Positions 56,953-64,000 of a DNA stretch of 64,000 nucleotides are shown here, in pieces. The DNA is taken from assembly GCA_903828665.1 (NCBI GenBank), contig CAIKMZ010000084.1, positions 50,074 to 114,073 of the forward strand, written 5' to 3'. A program made the translations under genes and the position numbers. The DNA comes from an uncultured beta proteobacterium (lineage in GTDB: Bacteria; Pseudomonadota; Gammaproteobacteria; Burkholderiales; Burkholderiaceae_C). Every line of letters begins with the position of its first letter. The stretch's first letter is position 1. The notes under the pieces were generated by a model, which saw nothing but the letters and a program-made list of their open reading frames with translations, was not told where the DNA came from and did not search any database.

Positions 56953-57501
56953 TCAGCGACTGCGACCGGCCCTGTATTTGCCGCTGCCGGCACCGATCAC
57001 GCCATCGGCCTGCGCGAGCCGGGCCATGGCCTTGGCGGCGTGGGCATGCGTGATGGCCAGACCCAGTGCATCGGCGGCGTCGGGACCGGGCAGGCCCGGC
57101 AGCGCCAGCAAGCGGCGCACCATCTCCTGCACCTGCGTCTTGTCGGCGCGGCCGTAGCCGACCACCGCCTGTTTCATTTGCAGCGCGGTGTATTCGGCCA
57201 CCGGCAGGTCGGCATGAACCAGGGCCGTGACGCAGGCGCCGCGCGCCTGCCCCAGCAGCAGCGTGGACTGCGGGTTGACATTGACAAACACGATCTCGAC
57301 CGAAGCGGCATCGCACTGGTAGCGCTGCGCCACTTCGCTGACGCCGTCGAACAGCACCTTGAGGCGCGCCGGCAACTGGCCTTTTTCCAGATGCAGTGTG
57401 CTGATGGTGCCGCTGGCAACATAGGCGAGGTCGCTGCCTTCGACGTCGATCACGCCAAAGCCGGTGGTTCGCAGGCCGGGGTCAATGCCAAGAATTCGCA
57501 C
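56953..57501 (-). CDS. ruvC: Crossover junction endodeoxyribonuclease RuvC
   Basis: [19 protein letters not shown]. Confidence 0.97.
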   Translation of the reverse strand: MRILGIDPGLRTTGFGVIDVEGSDLAYVASGTISTLHLEKGQLPARLKVLFDGVSEVAQRYQCDAASVEIVFVNVNPQSTLLLGQARGACVTALVHADLPVAEYTALQMKQAVVGYGRADKTQVQEMVRRLLALPGLPGPDAADALGLAITHAHAAKAMARLAQADGVIGAGSGKYRAGRSR

Positions 57502-57504
57502 GGG

Positions 57505-58494
57505 CTAGAGTCCGAAGTACCAGCGAACCGAGTGGAAGAAGACCGGTGCGGCAAAGCACAGCGCGTCGACCCGGTCCAGCAGGCCGCTGGCGCCGGTGAC
57601 TGCCGTTCCCTGACCGCGCCAGATCGGGATCCCGCGATCACGCTTGAGGGCTTTCATCACCAGATGCCCGAACGAGCCGGCGCTGCAGGCGATGAAGGCC
57701 ATGGCAAAGGCCTGGCCCGGAACAAATGGCGTGATGCCGGCGAGCAAGCCGCCGAGCACACTGCCCACCGTCACGCCGATCCACCAACTCGGCCAGTTAA
57801 AGCTCTGGCTGATATCGGGTGCCGCCGGCGCGCGACGCAGCCTGCGCGAGGCCAGATGCTGCGCCACCGTGCTGGTCTGCACCACCAGCACCAGGAAAAA
57901 AATCAGGAATGCATTCTTCTTGTTGTAGTGCGGAAAGTCGAGCAGCAGCAGCGCCGGCACATGGCTCATGCCGTAGATGCAGACCATGATGCCCCACTGC
58001 AGCTTGGCATTGCGTTCCAGAAAGCGCTGCGGGTCGTTGGCCAGCGCGCTGACCAGTGGAATGGCCAGGAACACATAGACCGGAATGAACACCGAGAACA
58101 GGTTGAAGCGCTCGTAGCCGACCAGCGTGTACTGGATCGGCAGCACGACAAAAAAAGCCAGCACCAGGCTGCGGTGATCGCCGCGGCGCGTCGGCGACAG
58201 TGTCATGAATTCACGCAGCGCAAAGAAAGACACCAAGCCGAACAAGGCCAGCGCAACCCAGTCGCCGGTCAGCCAGCCGACCCAGAACACCAACATCACG
58301 AGCCAGCTGGTCTTGAGCAGGCCTTCCAGATTGTTCAACTCGTTGCGCTGCCGCTCGGCGCGCTGGCTGTCGCCAAATTCACGCATCGACAGCAGCACCG
58401 CAGCCACACTGAGCAGCAGCAAGAGTCCGAACACCAGCGTGAACAAGGCCCCGACCTGCTGGTTGGCATTGAGCTGCTTGAGTAGTTGATACAT
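57505..58494 (-). CDS. cdsA: Phosphatidate cytidylyltransferase
   Basis: 329 aa multi-TM; C-terminal KRDRGIPIWRGQGTAVTGASGLLDRVDALCFAAPVFFHSVRW (variant of CdsA signature SKRxxxxKDxxxxxPGHGGxxDRxD). Confidence 0.88.
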   Translation of the reverse strand: MYQLLKQLNANQQVGALFTLVFGLLLLLSVAAVLLSMREFGDSQRAERQRNELNNLEGLLKTSWLVMLVFWVGWLTGDWVALALFGLVSFFALREFMTLSPTRRGDHRSLVLAFFVVLPIQYTLVGYERFNLFSVFIPVYVFLAIPLVSALANDPQRFLERNAKLQWGIMVCIYGMSHVPALLLLDFPHYNKKNAFLIFFLVLVVQTSTVAQHLASRRLRRAPAAPDISQSFNWPSWWIGVTVGSVLGGLLAGITPFVPGQAFAMAFIACSAGSFGHLVMKALKRDRGIPIWRGQGTAVTGASGLLDRVDALCFAAPVFFHSVRWYFGL

Positions 58495-58499
58495 GGTGT

Positions 58500-59111
58500 T
58501 CAGACGTCCCGCAGGGCAATCACGGCATTGCGGGCACGTTCCAGAAAAGCGCGCCGTTCCTCGCCCTCCTGCAAATGGATCGGCGCGCCGAAGGTGACCG
58601 AGCACAGCACCGGCACCGGCACGACCTCGCCCTTGGGCATGACACGCTGCACGTTGTCGATCCACGCCGGCACCAACTCGATGGCCGGAAACCGGCTGGC
58701 CAGGTTGTAGAGGCCGGCCTTGAAAGGCTGCGGCTGCTCCGCGTTGCCGCGCGTGCCCTCGGGAAACAGGATAATCGAATCGCCATGCTCAAGCGCCTCG
58801 AACAGCGGCTCCAGCGGATCCTCCTCGGCACTGCGGTCGCGCGCGACATAGATGACGTTGAATACGGCGGTCGTGATCCACTGCCGGAACGGCGTCTTGG
58901 TCCAGTAGTCGCGCGCCGCAATGGCGCGCGTCATGTTGCGCAGTTCCTTGGGCAGCGCAGCCCAGATCATGACGAGGTCGGCATGGCTCTGGTGGTTGGC
59001 GAAATAGATCCGCTGCTCGGCCTTGGGCGGGCAGCCGTACCAGCGTGCCTGCGATCCGGTCAGTATCCGGATCAAGCCCAGCAGGAAGTAACTCATCAAC
59101 TTGGCGCGCAT
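58500..59111 (-). CDS. plsC: 1-acyl-sn-glycerol-3-phosphate acyltransferase
   Basis: ANHQSHADLVMI acyltransferase box, FPEGTRG. Confidence 0.93.
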   Translation of the reverse strand: MRAKLMSYFLLGLIRILTGSQARWYGCPPKAEQRIYFANHQSHADLVMIWAALPKELRNMTRAIAARDYWTKTPFRQWITTAVFNVIYVARDRSAEEDPLEPLFEALEHGDSIILFPEGTRGNAEQPQPFKAGLYNLASRFPAIELVPAWIDNVQRVMPKGEVVPVPVLCSVTFGAPIHLQEGEERRAFLERARNAVIALRDV

Positions 59112-59155
59112 GGCAGCGATGATACCGAGAGAAACAATGCAATCGTTGCCGGCAC

Positions 59156-59947
59156 TCAGGGCAATTCTGCGCTGCCCAGGCGACCCGCGATGTGCTGCGC
59201 GCGCTCGGCGAGGTAGCTCGAGTTGGGCAGTTTCTCGAAATACTTGGGGCGCGGCAACATCACGGCCAGGCGCGCCGCCTCATACGCGCTCAAGGTCGAG
59301 GCCGGTTTGCGGAAGTAGTGCTGCGCCGCCGCCTCGGCGCCAAAAACGCCTTCGCCCCACTCGACGCTGTTCAGATAGATTTCAAGGATGCGCTGCTTGT
59401 CGAGCAAGGTCTCCAGCAACAAGGTCAGCACAAACTCCTGGCCCTTGCGCAAAAGCGTGCGCTCCCCCGACAGAAAAAGGTTCTTGGCCAGTTGCTGCGT
59501 GATGGTCGAGCCGCCGACCACCGTGGGTGCGCGCGGCACCGGCTTGCTGCTGATGGCTGCCGCCCTTGGCCGGCGCCCTGCCTGCATTCGGGCGGCCTCG
59601 GCCTCGGCGCGCGCATTCTTCTGCCACGCCTTCTCCAGGGCATCCCAGTCGACGCCATCATGGTTGCTGAAACCGTCGTCTTCGCTGGCGATGACCGCCT
59701 GCTTGAGCTTGTCCGAAATCTGCGCGTACGGCACCCAGCGCTGGCGCCACGGCAGGCGCCCCTTTTCACGCTCGAGACGCCAGGCCTCGGAGCGCTGGAA
59801 AGCCGTCGACTGCGGGTCGATGCGCGTCATCAATGCAATGCGCACGACAAAGAACAACTGCAGCGCCAACAGCGCGACGGCCAGCAGACCGAGCCAGCGC
59901 AGCAAGGGCTTCACAGACTGTCGTTGCGGACTTGATCCGCACGCCAT
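59156..59947 (-). CDS. mtgA: Monofunctional peptidoglycan glycosyltransferase MtgA
   Basis: [55 protein letters not shown] at 59947 is the likeliest in-frame start. Confidence 0.92.
   Translation of the reverse strand: MACGSSPQRQSVKPLLRWLGLLAVALLALQLFFVVRIALMTRIDPQSTAFQRSEAWRLEREKGRLPWRQRWVPYAQISDKLKQAVIASEDDGFSNHDGVDWDALEKAWQKNARAEAEAARMQAGRRPRAAAISSKPVPRAPTVVGGSTITQQLAKNLFLSGERTLLRKGQEFVLTLLLETLLDKQRILEIYLNSVEWGEGVFGAEAAAQHYFRKPASTLSAYEAARLAVMLPRPKYFEKLPNSSYLAERAQHIAGRLGSAELP
59919..59941. repeat. Fragment of the palindromic repeat family inside the 5' end of mtgA
   Basis: TGTCGTTGCGGACTTGATCCGCA, compare GTTGTCATTGCGGGCTGCGACCCGCA at 34261. Confidence 0.55.
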
Positions 59948-59966
59948 GGCAGTCGAAACAATTTCG

Positions 59967-60809
59967 TCATGAAGCCTCCTGCACGAGCTGGCGCAACTCA
60001 TCGAGCACCTGCTGTTCGGGCGGCAGCACCCCGCGCCAGATCCGGAACGCCTCGGCCGCCTGCCCCACCAGCATGCCAAGGCCGTCGCGCGCATGGGCGC
60101 CATGTTCGGCGGCCCAGGTCAGGAAGCCCTGCGCTGGCGCGCCGTACATCATGTCGTAGGCCAAGGCTCCGCGCTTGAGCGTGCTGCCTGCCACCGGCAC
60201 GCCTGCCTCGTTCAGGCTGGCACTGGTGGCGTTGATGAGCAGATCGAAATTGCCTTGCAAATCCTGCAGGCTGCGGCCCAGCAATTCCACATCCATCTGC
60301 GCAGCCAGGTCGCGATGGCGCGTCACCAGTTCACTGGCGCGCGCCAGCGTGCGGTTGGCCAGCGTGATGCGCGCCGGGTGTTCTTGCAGCAGCGGGCCCA
60401 GGACGCCGGCAGCGGCGCCGCCGGCCCCGATCAGCAGCACTTCGCGGCCGCGCAAATCGAATCCGGCATTGCGCTGCAGATCCATCACCAGACCGGCACC
60501 ATCGGTGTTGTCGCCCAGGATGAGCCCGCCCTCAAAGCTCAGGACATTGGCCGCGCCCGCAAGTGCTGCGCGCGCGCTCACGCGGTCGGCCATTGCGGCG
60601 GCGTCAAACTTGAACGGCACCGTGATATTGCAGCCGCGCCCTCCTTCGGCCGCGAAGGCGTGCACCGACGATGCAAAACCATCCAGCGGGACCAGGCGCT
60701 TGCCATACTGCATGACCTGACCCGTGAGGTCGGCAAAACGCGCGTGAATCCAGGGCGAGCGGCTGTGCGCCACCGGGTTCCCCATCACGCAATAGCGATC
60801 AATTGCCAT
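59967..60809 (-). CDS. aroE: Shikimate dehydrogenase
   Basis: [38 protein letters not shown]. Confidence 0.96.
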   Translation of the reverse strand: MAIDRYCVMGNPVAHSRSPWIHARFADLTGQVMQYGKRLVPLDGFASSVHAFAAEGGRGCNITVPFKFDAAAMADRVSARAALAGAANVLSFEGGLILGDNTDGAGLVMDLQRNAGFDLRGREVLLIGAGGAAAGVLGPLLQEHPARITLANRTLARASELVTRHRDLAAQMDVELLGRSLQDLQGNFDLLINATSASLNEAGVPVAGSTLKRGALAYDMMYGAPAQGFLTWAAEHGAHARDGLGMLVGQAAEAFRIWRGVLPPEQQVLDELRQLVQEAS

Positions 60810-60815
60810 GTCTTT

Positions 60816-61673
60816 CTATTTCGCCGTGAGCCGGGTTTCCAGCGTTTCGTCGCGCGTGAACTTGAAGCGCGAAACCACCCAGATTTGATCGGCCTGGCGC
60901 CGCATCGCCAGGTTGAAGCGGCCAAAGGGCGCAGCGCTGCGAACAATCGCTTCAGCGCGACGATCCAGCGCGCGGTTGCCCGAACTCTCCACAATTTCGA
61001 TCTGATGAATCCGGCCATCCAGATCGACCGTCACACCCATGGTCAGTTCCCCGTACAGTTTCTTGCCGCCAAGTTCGGGGAAGTTGTCGGTCCCCTTTTC
61101 TTCAATGCGCCGGCGCAGGTGATCGTAATACACGGCGTAGACCTCTTCGCGCGTGGCCGGACCGATGTAGCGTTTGCGCGGGTGCTTGTTTTCCTGATTG
61201 ATGCGCCGCTCGATCTCGGCCAGCAGTTTGCTCAATTGACGGCGCCGCTCCTCGCGCTGTGCCTGGTCCGCCGCTTCGCTGGGTTGACGCAGATCCGGCG
61301 CGGGCAACGCGGCCAACTGGGCCTTGACCTGTGCCAGCAACAGATTCTGCCGCTCCTGCAACTGCTGCAACTGCAACTGCGTCTGCGCCTCGGTGTCGTC
61401 GCCGGTCTCCGACAACAGCGCCGGCGGCAACGGGCTGCTGGCACGACCACTCTCGGCATCCCCACCACCGGCCATCGCGGCCTGCGCGATGGCTTGCGCC
61501 TTGAGCGGTCGCTCGCCGGTATGGGCATTGACCAGAATCACTTCGAGCGGCGTGTCTTCAAAGACGCGGTTGAAGGCCTGCGGATCGACAAAGCGCACCG
61601 TCAATAAGACCACGTGCACCGCGATTGAAGCGCCCAGCGCAAGTTGCAGAGTGCTGAAGGACCGCAGCTTCAC
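60816..61673 (-). CDS. Energy transducer TonB-family protein
   Basis: N-terminal TM, C-terminal YGELTMGVTVDLDGRIHQIEIVESSGNRALDRRAEAIVRSAAPF TonB domain. Confidence 0.9.
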   Translation of the reverse strand: MKLRSFSTLQLALGASIAVHVVLLTVRFVDPQAFNRVFEDTPLEVILVNAHTGERPLKAQAIAQAAMAGGGDAESGRASSPLPPALLSETGDDTEAQTQLQLQQLQERQNLLLAQVKAQLAALPAPDLRQPSEAADQAQREERRRQLSKLLAEIERRINQENKHPRKRYIGPATREEVYAVYYDHLRRRIEEKGTDNFPELGGKKLYGELTMGVTVDLDGRIHQIEIVESSGNRALDRRAEAIVRSAAPFGRFNLAMRRQADQIWVVSRFKFTRDETLETRLTAK

Positions 61674-63745
61674 GGGGCGGGTGGATCAGTGACCGGGGCA
61701 GCGGCCTCGCTGTCGGTCTCAAGCAGGTCGACCGCAATCGCGATCGGCCCGGCCACGGCGCCTTCGTCGTCTTCATCGCCAGCGGCTTCCGCTGCGACAT
61801 CCCCGGCCGCAGACGGGATGTCCAGACGTGCAACAACGGTGCCGCTCACATCCAGCGTCACCTCATCAATGTCACCGAGTCGCACGCGCACATGCGCGCC
61901 GCGCGGCATGCCGCCAGCGCCTGCCACCGGCAGTACCAGCGGCAGGTCGTCGGCCCGAACCATGTTTTCCTTGAACACGGTGGCCTCGATCTCTACGATG
62001 CCGTTTTGCTGCAGGTACTTGAGCGTCCAGAAGCGCTCCATCGCGCCTTGGTAAGCGTTGTAACCCGAGTAGGCAGCGTCGAAACTGGAAATGATGGCGT
62101 ACAGTTCGGCATCCTTGGGTTTGAACGGTGCGGCGAGCGCCGCCGTCTTGCCGTGGCGCGCGCAGGCAATGATCTGCCACTGGTTCACCAGATCGGTGTA
62201 ACGACGCAGCGGTGAGGTGCTCCAGGCATAGCTCGGAACGCCGATGCCGGCATGCGGCAGGGCCTTGGTGCCCATGCGCACCTTGACTCCCGGCAGCAAA
62301 GAGGCCTGGCTGCGGTAAATGCCCGGAACACCGAGTTCCGCCAGCCAGCTACCCCAGGTGCTGTTGGCCAGGATCATGGCCTCGGACACGATCAGGTCGA
62401 GCGGCGCGCCGCGCTGGCGGATGCTGATCTGCACGGTCTCCGTGCCCTGCGGCTCGCGGCCATCGTTGCCGACGAGCCTGAAGTTGTAATCGGGGCGGTT
62501 GAAGGTTTCGGGCTTGCCGCGCATCACTTCCCGCCCGGCCTTCAAGTGCCGGGCCAGCCGAAACAAGAATGACAGTTGCGGGCGTTTGTGCTGCAAAGCC
62601 TGCGGGTCGGCCTGATGCGAGAACGCAGGGTCTTCCAGCCACTCGACGGTGACAATGGTGTCAAGCTGGTCATGGCGAAGGTTGGCGCCAATGAGCACCC
62701 GATCCAGCCGGGTCTCGCTCGACCTGATCTCCAGCGTAGCCTCATCGAGCGTCACATAAAGCGACACGGCCGGACACTCGCGCCCCTCCTGCAAGGTGTA
62801 GCTCTGCACCACGTCATCGGGCAGCATGGTGACCTTGTAGCCCGGCATGTAGACCGTGGACAGGCGCTGGCGCCCGACCTGGTCAACCGCACTGCCCGGC
62901 GCAATCGCCAGGCCCGGCGCTGCAATGTGAATCCCGACGCAGACCGTGCCGGATCCCAGGCCCTGCACCGAGAGCGCGTCGTCAATTTCGGTGGTGGCCG
63001 AGTCGTCGATCGAGAAAGCGCGCGCGCTCGACAGCGGTAGTTCGTCCCGGATCGCCGGCGCATCGAGCTTGGCAAAGCCCGTTCCCTTGGGAAAGTTCTC
63101 CAGCAGGAAACGACGCCAGTGAAACTGATAGGGCGAATCGATGGCCCCGGCCTTGATCAGCAACTCCAGCGGCCCCAGGTGGGTGGCGCGCGAGGCTTCG
63201 ACCACAGCCTTGTACTCTGGCGCGTTCTTGTCGGGCTTGAACAGGATCTTGTAGAGTTGGTCGCGCACGGCCTGCGGGCATTGGCCCTGGCTCAGTTCGT
63301 GAACCCACTGCTCGGTCTGCAGCGCAATCTGCTTCTTCTTTTCGATCGCTGCCAGCGCCTGGGCGATGATGTCGGCCGGTGCCTTGCGAAAACGCCCCTT
63401 GCCGGCACGGCGAAAGTAATGCGGCGCCTCGAACAGGCGCAGCAGCGTGCCTGCCTGCTGCTCCAACGTCGCCTTGTCGTTGAAATACTCGCGCGCCAAT
63501 TCGGCAAAGCCGAACTCGTCCTCGGGCGAAAACTCCCAAGCCAGTTCAAGCTCGATGCTTTGACTGATGGTGTGGGCATCACGCAGCAATTGCGCTGGCG
63601 CCGGTTTTTCAAACTTCAAGAGGAAGTTGGCAGCCTTGACCTTGACCCGCTTGCCGCTGTCAAGCTCGACCTGTGCCGAGGTTTCCGCTTCCGACAGCAC
63701 GCGGCCGGCCATGAATTTTCCGGCTTCTTCAAACAATAAGAACAT
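61670..63745 (-). CDS. Ribonuclease II/R (RNB) family exoribonuclease
   Basis: AFSIDDSATTEIDDALSV RNB motif, YAWSTSPLRRYTDLVNQ. Confidence 0.93.
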   Translation of the reverse strand: MFLLFEEAGKFMAGRVLSEAETSAQVELDSGKRVKVKAANFLLKFEKPAPAQLLRDAHTISQSIELELAWEFSPEDEFGFAELAREYFNDKATLEQQAGTLLRLFEAPHYFRRAGKGRFRKAPADIIAQALAAIEKKKQIALQTEQWVHELSQGQCPQAVRDQLYKILFKPDKNAPEYKAVVEASRATHLGPLELLIKAGAIDSPYQFHWRRFLLENFPKGTGFAKLDAPAIRDELPLSSARAFSIDDSATTEIDDALSVQGLGSGTVCVGIHIAAPGLAIAPGSAVDQVGRQRLSTVYMPGYKVTMLPDDVVQSYTLQEGRECPAVSLYVTLDEATLEIRSSETRLDRVLIGANLRHDQLDTIVTVEWLEDPAFSHQADPQALQHKRPQLSFLFRLARHLKAGREVMRGKPETFNRPDYNFRLVGNDGREPQGTETVQISIRQRGAPLDLIVSEAMILANSTWGSWLAELGVPGIYRSQASLLPGVKVRMGTKALPHAGIGVPSYAWSTSPLRRYTDLVNQWQIIACARHGKTAALAAPFKPKDAELYAIISSFDAAYSGYNAYQGAMERFWTLKYLQQNGIVEIEATVFKENMVRADDLPLVLPVAGAGGMPRGAHVRVRLGDIDEVTLDVSGTVVARLDIPSAAGDVAAEAAGDEDDEGAVAGPIAIAVDLLETDSEAAAPVTDPPAP

Positions 63746-64000
63746 GAGGCACATTGTCCCAGCAAAAACGCAAGGGGCCCCGTTGCCGATCGCTGAGTTT
63801 CCGCAAGGGCCAACAAAACTTCAATGCGCCGCACAACAAATTTGTCCAGCGGCCCGTTTCGCCAAGTTATTGATTTTGCTTGAGTTTTTCTTCGGCGCCG
63901 GTTTTAGGTGCCTGAAAAATTTGTACATGACCCGCCGGACAGACGCGCCGGTTTCTGCCGTCCGACCCGGTCAACACCTGCAAGTCTTTGATTTCATTTG

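Overview
64-kb window of a GC-rich chromosome. Gene order (pilC-pilD-coaE-zapD-yacG-mutT, petABC, ccmABCDEFGHI, rnb-tonB-aroE-mtgA) and intergenic repeats look like a Burkholderiales (Comamonadaceae-type) betaproteobacterium. Coding density is high and most content is core housekeeping: ars genes (arsR-arsD-arsA, arsA cut by the left edge), kdpFABC-DE, pilC/pilD, argJ, secA, mnmD, tRNA-Thr, sspAB, petABC, mscL, pdxA, htpG, ABC-2 transporter (nodIJ-like), amn, gshA, ccm operon, EF-G paralogue, ruvC, cdsA, plsC, mtgA, aroE, tonB, RNase II-like. I see no prophage, IS element, CRISPR array or defence island, and no convincing wholly new multi-gene system. The points most worth a second look are: (i) an orphan 844-aa GspE/PilB-type ATPase with four MshEN-like 24-residue motifs on an exact 30-residue period; (ii) an internal tandem duplication of about 144 aa in CcmI; (iii) an untracked 34-aa membrane microprotein ORF in front of kdpF; (iv) a deletion scar joining two divergent 5'-truncated genes (M81/MlrC and AraC/GlxA); (v) a palindromic repeat family, one copy of which supplies the start of mtgA; (vi) an arsR promoter that predicts a leaderless mRNA. 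All family calls are from reading translated sequence; no database search was run.
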